From positions 62,001 through 126,000 of the forward strand of contig NZ_BNBV01000014.1 in assembly GCF_014656135.1 (NCBI RefSeq): a stretch of 64,000 bases of DNA. Direction: 5' to 3'. Origin of the DNA: Streptomyces thermodiastaticus (GTDB taxonomy: Bacteria > Actinomycetota > Actinomycetes > Streptomycetales > Streptomycetaceae). A program made the translations under genes and the position numbers. Shown in pieces: positions 23,054-30,222 of the stretch (position 1 is the first letter of the stretch; every line of letters starts with the position of its first letter). The notes under the pieces are model-generated. The model had not been told where the DNA came from. It did not search any database and saw only the letters and a program-made list of their open reading frames with translations.

Positions 23054-25978
23054 TCAGTCCAGGCGGCACACCGTGTGCGGGTCGGCCCCCTTCGCCCCGG
23101 GCGGTGCGGTGAGCCGTTCCTCGCTGCCGGCCGGACGGCCGCACACGCTCTCCGACCGCACCGTGCCGTCCCGGTAGGTCACCCGCGTGATCTCGTAGCC
23201 GTGGCCGCGCTGGTCGGCGTACGGGCGGCTGCCGGCGAAACTGACCGTCCCCACCGGCAGGTTGGGGTTGGGGCGCCAGCGCAGGTCCGCCCAGGTCTCC
23301 GCGGCGGACTGCGGCCGGTCCCCGTTCTTCGCGGCGCGGTAGAGCACCGCCGTGGCGCTGTAGGACATCGCCGTCTGCCCGCTGGAGAACATCGGGTCGC
23401 TCCAGGGACGGGCGGGGTCGGTGAACGCCGGGGTCGGTGAGCCGACGGGCAGCAGAGCGGTGAGCGTGCGCTGCGTGTCCTCGTAGAAGCCGCGGGTCGC
23501 GGCGAGGTCCATCGGCGCGAGGGAGAAGTGATAGAGGGTCACCTGCTCCGGGATCCGCAGGGTCTCCCCCTCGTCGTAGGCGCTCTTGGTGAGGTCGTCG
23601 CCGGTGAACACCGTGATGGGGCGGCCGGAGCAGCCGGGCGTGGAGCCGAGCTGGGCCATCAGGTTCGGTACGTCGTCGACCCGGCCCGCGAAGTACACCG
23701 CCCGGGGCACCGGATCGCTGGAGCAGATGGTGCCGACGGGCTCGGTGAGTTCCGGTTCCCCCTGTGCGCTGAGCCGGTAGCTGCGGGCCGGGGCGAGGGT
23801 GAAGCCCGCCTCGGCCAGCATGCGCCGGCCGACCCTGGCCTGCTCGGTGGTGTACAGGTCCTTCTCGCTGCCGACGGACCGGGACAGCACCACGGCGTGC
23901 GCACCGGGCTCGCGGGCGGCCAGCTGCCGGGCCAGGACCAGCAGCGCGTCCGCCTCCTCCTCGTCGGTGGCGGCCAGCCCGAACCAGTTCGACAGCCGGC
24001 GCGCCAGATGGCTGCCGGAGTTCGTGGTGCTCACCACGGGCAGACCGGCGCTCTTGAGGATCCGGGCCGCCTGCTCGGTCTCCGTGGTGTCCCGGCCCAT
24101 ACCGACCACCCCGACCACCGACCGGTCGTGCCGGGCCAGACCGGCGATGTGCCGGGCCATGGGCAGCACGTGCAGCATGTTCTCGCCGGCGTTGGCGAGC
24201 AGCACCTTGATCTTGGTGGGCTGGTCGGTGATCACGTTGGTGTAGTGCTGGTAGAGATACACCCCCGTGATCTCCTCCAGCCCCTTGCGGGTGCCGGCCG
24301 GGTCGGCCGCGGTGACGGGGCCGGCGTAGACGATCGTGACGTGCGGGTCCTTCGGTCCGATCGCCGCGTTCTCCGCCCTGATGGCCTCCTCGACGGTCTC
24401 GAAGGTGACGTCCTTGCCGATGCCGAACAGGCTCAGCCGGTTGTCCTTCGCCAGCCGGACGTCCCCGGTGGCCACCCCGATGCACTCGCCGTCCAGGCGC
24501 TCGGAGTCGGTGTTGACGCCCAGCAGCCGGCCCTGGCAGTACTCCTGGGCCAGCCGGTGGTTGCCGAGGAAGCCGGCGCCCAGGACGAGGGCCAGGATCA
24601 CGATCAGGCAGGGCCGGGACCACAGCAGCCAGGCGGCCGTGCGGCGGATCCGGGTGGTGGAGTGCTGGACGGAGTGACGGTGCAGCAGTTCCTCGGTGGA
24701 CAGCGGTATCCGCAGGATCCACGGCGAGGACGCGGCCCGGCCCGGGGACTGGCCGATGTTCAGGCCGGTCACCCAGCGCTGGTACCGGGCGTCCGCGTTC
24801 GGGTTCTGCTCCTCGTCGCCGGGGGCGATGCCCGGATCCCCGCCGGCTCCCAGGTGGCGCAGGCGCTCATGGGCCGGTACGGCGGCCAGGACCAGCAGCG
24901 GGTCGACCTCGCTGCGCCGGCTGCGCACGTCGCTGATGGCGCGGAGCAGCAGCAGGCCGCCGTTGTCCTCGGTGGCGCGGGGCAGGTACACCACGGGCGG
25001 CACGGTGCGTTTGCGCCGGCGCATGTCCAGGGCGTGCGGCCGGAAGTTCTGCCGCAGGTCCTCCAGGAGCGCCAGCACCCGCAGCTCCACGTGGAACTGG
25101 CGGGCCGTCGGGTCGCCCGCCTGTGCGGCGGCCACCTGCTGGGCCACCGCGAAGGCCCGCCCGCGGATGGTCTCCCAGGACTTCGCCGGCCGCCAGCGGG
25201 ACCAGTCCGCGGCCTCCGGACGCTCGCTGAGCGGAGCCAGGAAGGTCGTGGTGGCGAACCACCGGCTGGCCCGGCGCAGCCACAGCAGCGGGGGCGCGCT
25301 CCGCGCCAGCAGGTGCACCAGACCGAACGCCACCAGGGCCAGGACGCCTCCCCAGACGGCCGTCCGCCAGCCGCCCTCGCCCAGCAGCACGCTCAGGCAG
25401 GCGATGAACACCGCGCCGGCGAAACCGGAGGGGTTCATCACGGCCCCCGCCGTGTCCAGCAGGGCCGAGGTGCGCCGGCCGCCGGCACCGTCCATGCCGC
25501 CGGCGGGCCGCCAGCGCAGTTCGGCCAGCCGGCGCATCAGCCGCTCACGGCGCTGCGGTGCCGTCCAGACCGTCGGCTCCTCCGGCCCGACCTCCGGGGC
25601 GGCCTGCTCGATGGCCCGCAGCAGCCGCGAGCACGGGAAGGAGAAGGGCTTGTACTGCGACTGCCGGTGGTTGTCCCAGGGGTGCTCGCACAGCTGGCGC
25701 ACCATGCCGATCGCCGAGGAGTAGGCGTCCGGTCCGTCGCCCCCGTCGAGCCGCATGGCGAGCAGTCCCCGGGGCAGCTGGCTCTGGCGGACGAACTCCA
25801 CCACCCTGGCCACATGGCCGTCCAGCAAGCCCGAGGGGTCCTGCTCCTCGGCCTGGAGCACCACCAGCGGGGTCACCGGCGGATTGCGGCGGAATCCGTC
25901 GATGAGCCGCCTCATCAGATCGAAGACCGTGTCCGCCGCCTCCAGTCCGGCGCTCCCGGTCCACACCTGTCTGGCCAT
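23054..25978 (-). CDS. Large membrane protein with periplasmic-binding-like C-terminal module
   Basis: 974 aa from ATG 25978 (an alternative ATG lies at 25999). The N-terminal about 170 residues begin with a helical DLMRRLIDGFRRNPPVTPLVVLQ region that resembles no P-loop domain I can identify. Two hydrophobic segments follow (GFAGAVFIACLSVLLG to FGLVHLLA), then about 200 cytosolic residues, another helix (LIVILALVLGAGFLG), and a large extracytoplasmic part. That part has type I periplasmic-binding-protein features: SVVGVVGMGRDTTETEQAA and SAGLPVVSTTNSGSHLARRL. It looks like a membrane sensor with a ligand-binding module rather than an ABC transporter component; no permease or ATPase is adjacent. 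Monocistronic. Confidence 0.75.
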   Translation of the reverse strand: MARQVWTGSAGLEAADTVFDLMRRLIDGFRRNPPVTPLVVLQAEEQDPSGLLDGHVARVVEFVRQSQLPRGLLAMRLDGGDGPDAYSSAIGMVRQLCEHPWDNHRQSQYKPFSFPCSRLLRAIEQAAPEVGPEEPTVWTAPQRRERLMRRLAELRWRPAGGMDGAGGRRTSALLDTAGAVMNPSGFAGAVFIACLSVLLGEGGWRTAVWGGVLALVAFGLVHLLARSAPPLLWLRRASRWFATTTFLAPLSERPEAADWSRWRPAKSWETIRGRAFAVAQQVAAAQAGDPTARQFHVELRVLALLEDLRQNFRPHALDMRRRKRTVPPVVYLPRATEDNGGLLLLRAISDVRSRRSEVDPLLVLAAVPAHERLRHLGAGGDPGIAPGDEEQNPNADARYQRWVTGLNIGQSPGRAASSPWILRIPLSTEELLHRHSVQHSTTRIRRTAAWLLWSRPCLIVILALVLGAGFLGNHRLAQEYCQGRLLGVNTDSERLDGECIGVATGDVRLAKDNRLSLFGIGKDVTFETVEEAIRAENAAIGPKDPHVTIVYAGPVTAADPAGTRKGLEEITGVYLYQHYTNVITDQPTKIKVLLANAGENMLHVLPMARHIAGLARHDRSVVGVVGMGRDTTETEQAARILKSAGLPVVSTTNSGSHLARRLSNWFGLAATDEEEADALLVLARQLAAREPGAHAVVLSRSVGSEKDLYTTEQARVGRRMLAEAGFTLAPARSYRLSAQGEPELTEPVGTICSSDPVPRAVYFAGRVDDVPNLMAQLGSTPGCSGRPITVFTGDDLTKSAYDEGETLRIPEQVTLYHFSLAPMDLAATRGFYEDTQRTLTALLPVGSPTPAFTDPARPWSDPMFSSGQTAMSYSATAVLYRAAKNGDRPQSAAETWADLRWRPNPNLPVGTVSFAGSRPYADQRGHGYEITRVTYRDGTVRSESVCGRPAGSEERLTAPPGAKGADPHTVCRLD

Positions 25979-26103
25979 CCGCTCCGCCCCCCGTGGCATC
26001 CGCCGGATCGAACCTGCCGCGCTCGATGGGGATACCCATACAGGAGCGGCGCCGCACCACGGAAGTGGTGTGCACGTCCGCGGCGGGCGCCGCTGGGCCC
26101 GGA

Positions 26104-26616
26104 TCAGGACGCCGCGCGCTTGGGCAGCACCCAGTTCGGACGCGGGAAGTGACAGGTGTACCCGTCCGGGTAACGCTGCAGGTAGTCCTGGTGCTCGGGC
26201 TCGGCCTCCCAGAACGGGCCGGCCGGCACGACCTCGGTGACCACCGGTCCCGGCCACAGCCCCGACGCGTTCACGTCGGCGATGGTGTCCTCGGCGATGC
26301 GCCGCTGCTCCTCGTCGAGGTAGAAGATCGCCGAGCGGTAGCTGGAGCCGATGTCGTTGCCCTGACGGTTCTTCGTCGTGGGGTCGTGGATCTGGAAGAA
26401 GAACTCGAGGATGGTGCGGTAGTCGGTCACGGCGGGGTCGTAGACGATCTCGACCGACTCGGCGTGCCCGTCGTGCCGCAGATAGGTGGGGTGGGAGATC
26501 TCCCCACCGCTGTAGCCGACCCGGGTGGACACCACGCCGGGGAGCTTCCTGATCAGCTCCTGCATTCCCCAGAAGCATCCGCCCGCCAGCAGGGCCTTGC
26601 GTACGTCGTTGCTCAT
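26104..26616 (-). CDS. msrA: Peptide methionine sulfoxide reductase MsrA
   Basis: 170 aa. The catalytic [26 protein letters not shown] motif with its Cys is at the N-terminus; [34 protein letters not shown] and the C-terminal [19 protein letters not shown] are all typical. It reduces methionine-S-sulfoxide in oxidised proteins. ATG 26616 has AAGGTGAGG upstream. A SigR-type promoter lies just upstream, which fits the known inclusion of msrA in the SigR disulfide-stress regulon of streptomycetes. Confidence 0.96.
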   Translation of the reverse strand: MSNDVRKALLAGGCFWGMQELIRKLPGVVSTRVGYSGGEISHPTYLRHDGHAESVEIVYDPAVTDYRTILEFFFQIHDPTTKNRQGNDIGSSYRSAIFYLDEEQRRIAEDTIADVNASGLWPGPVVTEVVPAGPFWEAEPEHQDYLQRYPDGYTCHFPRPNWVLPKRAAS

Positions 26617-26642
26617 CTGCCTCACCTTCTCTGCGAGCCGGG

Positions 26643-26670
26643 CAACGTTCTCCACGGCCGTTCTGTTCCC
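26643..26670 (-). promoter_or_regulatory. SigR-type promoter of msrA
   Basis: On the minus strand GGGAAC, an 18-nt spacer, and GTTG match the SigR consensus (GGGAA(T/C)-N18-GTT). Predicted transcription start is about 20 nt before the ATG. The rest of the gap up to 26991 holds no recognised gene. Confidence 0.7.
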
Positions 26671-26991
26671 GGGCCGACGACCGGTACTCCCGGCGGCGGC
26701 CCGCACACCGGCCGGAACCGGTCACGCTCTTCCGGCCCGGCAGGCCGTGGTCCTCCTCGCCCGGCCGCCGGGTCAGGCCCGCCGTCACCAAGGACCGGAC
26801 CGGCTCGCCGGGTCTCGGGGCCCATGGCGTCGAGGTGATCTGCGGCTTCGGCCCGAGGTGAGGACCCGGCCCGCGGGTGAGCCGGCGCCGTCGCCGCCGC
26901 GTCCCTCGGGTGCGCCGAGGGACGCCGTCGCCTACCGTGGCCGGCAGCACCGCCGTCCCCGTACGTCTTTTCTTGTGTCGAGGAGGCCACC

Positions 26992-27450
26992 GTGACCGAC
27001 CGGCCGCCCCTGCCCCCGTTCACCCGTGCCACCGCCGCGCAGAAGGTCCAGGCCGCCGAGGACGCCTGGAACACGCGGGATCCCGAGAAGGTCGCGCTCG
27101 CGTACTCGGAGGACTCCGTCTGGCGCAACCGTGATCTCTTCCTCACCGGCCGCGCCGAGATCGTCGCCTTCCTGACCGACAAGTGGCGGCGCGAGCTGGA
27201 CTACGCGCTGCGCAAGGAGCTGTGGGCCTTCGACGACAACCGCATCGCGGTGCGGTTCCAGTACGAGTGGCACGACACGCACGGGCAGTGGTGGCGGTCG
27301 TACGGCAACGAACTGTGGGAGTTCGACCGCCACGGCCTGATGACGCGGCGCGAGGCGAGCATCAACGACGTGCCCATCGCCGAGCACGAGCGCCGCATCC
27401 ACGGCCCGCGCCCCGACAGCGAACGGGGCCGTCCCCTCCCGCTGCGCTGA
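26992..27450 (+). CDS. DUF1348 / NTF2-like (SnoaL-type) protein
   Basis: 152 aa with a single NTF2-like cone fold. [39 protein letters not shown] opens the domain, and [23 protein letters not shown] is the characteristic DUF1348 block. GTG 26992 has GAGGAGG upstream. Function unknown, probably a small-molecule enzyme or binding protein. Monocistronic. Confidence 0.9.
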   Translation: MTDRPPLPPFTRATAAQKVQAAEDAWNTRDPEKVALAYSEDSVWRNRDLFLTGRAEIVAFLTDKWRRELDYALRKELWAFDDNRIAVRFQYEWHDTHGQWWRSYGNELWEFDRHGLMTRREASINDVPIAEHERRIHGPRPDSERGRPLPLR

Positions 27451-27533
27451 GGGACGGCGGCTGCCGCGGGCCCGCCCGGGCAGGGAGCACGGTGCGAGAC
27501 GCCGTGCTCCACCGGGCGCGGCGCTGCCGCGTC

Positions 27534-27938
27534 TCAGCCGCCGAAGCTGATGGAGCCGTGGATGTCCCGCGCCTGGACGACGTTCGTCTGGGTGCCGCCG
27601 GAGACGGTGTTGTGCACGTCGCCCCGGCCGGCCGTCTCCTCGCGGGCGGCTTCCGCCCGCCGGCGCCACTGCTGGAGGGCCTCGGCGAACGCCGGGTCCT
27701 GCCGGGCGCGCCGGGCCAGCACCTCGGCCAGCTCACGGGCCCGCCGCGCGTCGTCGCTCACCTCGTCCAGGGCCCGCCACCGGTCCTCACCCTCGGACGT
27801 GAGGTCCTCGCCGTTTGCACCGGCGGACCGGGAACGGCGGCGCACCAGGTCCCGCAGGGACGTCCACAGCTGCTGGCCCGCGGCGCTCGCGGCACCGCCG
27901 GCCAGCGTCATGAGCAGTTCGGGTGCGATCGGGTCCAC
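27534..27938 (-). CDS. Small protein with C-terminal RHIM-like/amyloid-signalling motif
   Basis: 134 aa from GTG 27938 (an in-frame ATG at 27962 is the alternative). The N-terminus DPIAPELLMTLAGGAASAAGQQLW is followed by a charged helical middle with RARELAEVLARRARQDPAFAEALQQW. The C-terminus reads GDVHNTVSGGTQTNVVQARDI then HGSISFGG. The VVQARDIHG core resembles RHIM motifs (V-Q-x-G/x-x) and bacterial amyloid signalling sequences at the ends of NLR-like proteins and their partner effectors. It ends about 90 nt before the divergent chaperone/GTPase operon. The NACHT protein beyond that operon carries a similar motif. Functional assignment is inference. Confidence 0.7.
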   Translation of the reverse strand: MDPIAPELLMTLAGGAASAAGQQLWTSLRDLVRRRSRSAGANGEDLTSEGEDRWRALDEVSDDARRARELAEVLARRARQDPAFAEALQQWRRRAEAAREETAGRGDVHNTVSGGTQTNVVQARDIHGSISFGG

Positions 27939-27990
27939 GGCCACCCCCGTGTGTCGGCGCATGCGTCGGAACCCGAGAGTAACGCTTCGC

Positions 27991-28019
27991 TGACGCGGAG
28001 CACCCGACTGGGCTAGTGT
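27991..28019 (+). promoter_or_regulatory. Promoter of the GrpE/Hsp70/GTPase operon
   Basis: TGACGC, 17-nt spacer, TAGTGT. The GTG at 28027 is 7 nt after the -10, so the transcript is probably leaderless. No HspR or CIRCE-type heat-shock operator is visible. Confidence 0.65.
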
Positions 28020-28026
28020 GATCCGC

Positions 28027-28521
28027 GTGACGGATCGTGCCGAAGCCTGCGCGCTGGCGAACGAGTTCACGGCGGCCCTCGCCCGCCAGCAGGAGCTCGC
28101 CCTGCGCCGCGAGGAGATCGTCACCCGCCTGCACGACGAGGTCGAGCGGTTGCGGCGGGGCGAGACACAGACGGCGCTGGACCTCGTGCGCCACTCGCTG
28201 ATCCGGCTGCACGACCAGATCCTGCGTCAGGCCGAGCAGGTGTCAGGACCGCTGGAGGCCGAGCACGTACGGGAGTTGCTGACCGCGCTGGCCGACGAGG
28301 CCGCGGACGCGGTGGCCAGGACGGGCGTGGACCGGGACGTGCCGGAGCCGGGCGAGGCGTTCGACCGGGGGCGGCACCGTCCGGTCGGCCGGGTCCGCGC
28401 CGCGACGCCCGAGGAGGATCTGACGGTGGCCCAGGTGGTGGCGGCCGGGTTCGTGCAGGGAGACCGGGTGGTGCGCAAGGCCGAGGTGGTGGTCGCCCGG
28501 TGGGACGCAGAGGCGGGCTGA
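28027..28521 (+). CDS. GrpE-like nucleotide exchange factor
   Basis: 164 aa. N-terminal coiled-coil-like helix (ACALANEFTAALARQQELALRREEI), then a helical bundle, and a C-terminal GrpE-signature-like end: GEAFDRGRHRPVGRV followed by VAAGFVQGDRVVRKAEVVVAR. GrpE releases ADP from DnaK. This is a short, diverged form that belongs to the following Hsp70 rather than the housekeeping chaperone. GTG 28027 is preferred over GTG 28018, which would overlap the -10. Hsp70 starts 65 nt downstream. Confidence 0.8.
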   Translation: MTDRAEACALANEFTAALARQQELALRREEIVTRLHDEVERLRRGETQTALDLVRHSLIRLHDQILRQAEQVSGPLEAEHVRELLTALADEAADAVARTGVDRDVPEPGEAFDRGRHRPVGRVRAATPEEDLTVAQVVAAGFVQGDRVVRKAEVVVARWDAEAG

Positions 28522-28586
28522 GGCCTCGGCGCGCGCCCGCGGATGGTGCGGGGCGAGCGGACGACGACGGACGGGGGTGAGGCCGC

Positions 28587-30158
28587 ATGGCCGTGTACGG
28601 AATCGATCTCGGGACCACCTACTCGTGCATCGCACGGCTCGACGAGGTCGGCCGGCCGACGGTGCTGCGCAATCTCGAAGGGGAGGACACCACGCCGTCG
28701 GTCGTCTACTTCGAGAGCGCCGACAGCGTCGTCGTCGGGCAGAGCGCCAAGGACGCCACCGTCCTCGATCCCGGCCACGTGGTGCAGCTGATCAAGCGGG
28801 ACATGGGCGAGTCGGTTCCGCGCGAGTTCCACGGGCGCAGCTACACCCCGGAGGAGATCTCCGCCCGGATCCTGCGCAAGCTGGCCGACGACGCGCAGAT
28901 CACCGGCGGCGAGCCGGTGCGGGACGTGGTGATCACGGTGCCCGCGTACTTCGGGCTGGCCGAACGCGACGCCACCAAGAAGGCCGGAGAGATCGCCGGG
29001 CTGCGCGTGCTGGACGTGGTGGCCGAGCCCATCGCGGCGGCGCTGGACTACGGGGCCCTGGACGGCGACGAGGACCGGCCCGACCGGGCGCTGCTCGTCT
29101 ACGACCTGGGCGGCGGCACCTTCGACACCACCGTGCTGACCCTGCGCGGGCGCGACCTGAGCGTGCTGTGCACCGACGGTGCCAAGGAGCTGGGCGGCAG
29201 CGACATCGACGACCGGGTGGTGCTGCATCTGGTGGAGCGGTTCCGGCAGCGCTTCCCCGACGCCGGTGACCCGCTGTCCGACCCGCAGTCGGAGACCCAG
29301 CTGCGCAAGGACGCCGAGGAGGCGAAGAAGGCGCTGTCCTTCCGGGAGCGCTACATGGTGCGGGTCATGCACCATGGCCTGGTGGAGCCGGTGGAGCTGA
29401 CCCGCTCGCTGCTGCAGGACCTCTCCCGCGATCTGCTCGACCGCACCCTGGACATCACCCGCCGCACCCTCGACCTCGCGGCGGAACGCGGCGTGACCCG
29501 TTTCGACGACGTGCTGCTGGTGGGCGGCGCGACCAAGATGCCGGCCGTCGCCGAGGCCCTGCGCAGCGAGTTCGGGTTCGCCCCGCGGCTGCACAACCCG
29601 GACCTGGCGGTGGCCCGCGGTGCCGCTCTGTACGCCCGGGACCGGGCCGCCCGGCTCGTCGCCGACGGCGAACTGCCCGCCGACCAGGTCCCGGAGCTGC
29701 CCGACGGCCTGACCCACCGGCCCTATGAGATCACCACGGTCGCCTCCCGCGGCTACGGCATCAAGGTCACCGACCCGGACACCGAGCGGCAGTACGTCAC
29801 CCACCTCGTGCACGCCAACGACGTCCTGCCCGCCTCCGTGACCGACGACCTCTACACGCTGCGCGCCGGGCAGCGGCGCGTGCTGATCGAGGTGATGGAG
29901 CAGGCGGGCGCGGTGGAGTCGGAGGAGGTGGAGCACAACACGGTCGTGGCCCACGGCACGCTGCGGATCCCGCCGGACAAGCCGGCCCGCTGGCCGTTCC
30001 AGTGCGTGTTCACCCTCGACACCTCCGGGCTGCTCACCGTCGTGGCCACCGAACGGGAGACCGGCGAGCAGATCGAGATCTCGGTGCAGATCGGCGGTCT
30101 CACCCAGGAGGCGGTCGACGAGGCACGGGTCGCCATGAAGCGCCAGCGCATCACCTGA
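28587..30158 (+). CDS. Hsp70 (DnaK-like) chaperone lacking the lid
   Basis: 523 aa. The ATPase domain is complete: YGIDLGTTYSCIARLDE (phosphate 1), LLVYDLGGGTFDTTVL (phosphate 2) and FDDVLLVGGATKMPAVAEAL (adenosine). The substrate-binding beta domain is present (about 385-510) but the alpha-helical lid and the C-terminal tail of the 610-640-aa housekeeping DnaK are missing. It is therefore a specialised paralogue. Encoded in one direction with a GrpE-like protein, an fn3-repeat protein and a GTPase/GAP1 pair, it probably works on proteins of this cassette. Confidence 0.92.
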   Translation: MAVYGIDLGTTYSCIARLDEVGRPTVLRNLEGEDTTPSVVYFESADSVVVGQSAKDATVLDPGHVVQLIKRDMGESVPREFHGRSYTPEEISARILRKLADDAQITGGEPVRDVVITVPAYFGLAERDATKKAGEIAGLRVLDVVAEPIAAALDYGALDGDEDRPDRALLVYDLGGGTFDTTVLTLRGRDLSVLCTDGAKELGGSDIDDRVVLHLVERFRQRFPDAGDPLSDPQSETQLRKDAEEAKKALSFRERYMVRVMHHGLVEPVELTRSLLQDLSRDLLDRTLDITRRTLDLAAERGVTRFDDVLLVGGATKMPAVAEALRSEFGFAPRLHNPDLAVARGAALYARDRAARLVADGELPADQVPELPDGLTHRPYEITTVASRGYGIKVTDPDTERQYVTHLVHANDVLPASVTDDLYTLRAGQRRVLIEVMEQAGAVESEEVEHNTVVAHGTLRIPPDKPARWPFQCVFTLDTSGLLTVVATERETGEQIEISVQIGGLTQEAVDEARVAMKRQRIT

Positions 30159-30222
30159 CCGGGGCACCGGCGGGCACGGGGACACGGGCGGCAGACGGAC
30201 GGGGAACGGGGGTGAGCGGGCA

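Noticed and set aside
27960-28586. Heat-shock (HspR/HAIR or CIRCE) control of the GrpE/Hsp70 genes
   Set aside because: No CTTGAGT-N7-ACTCAAG or CIRCE inverted repeat is visible upstream; the promoter looks like an ordinary vegetative type.
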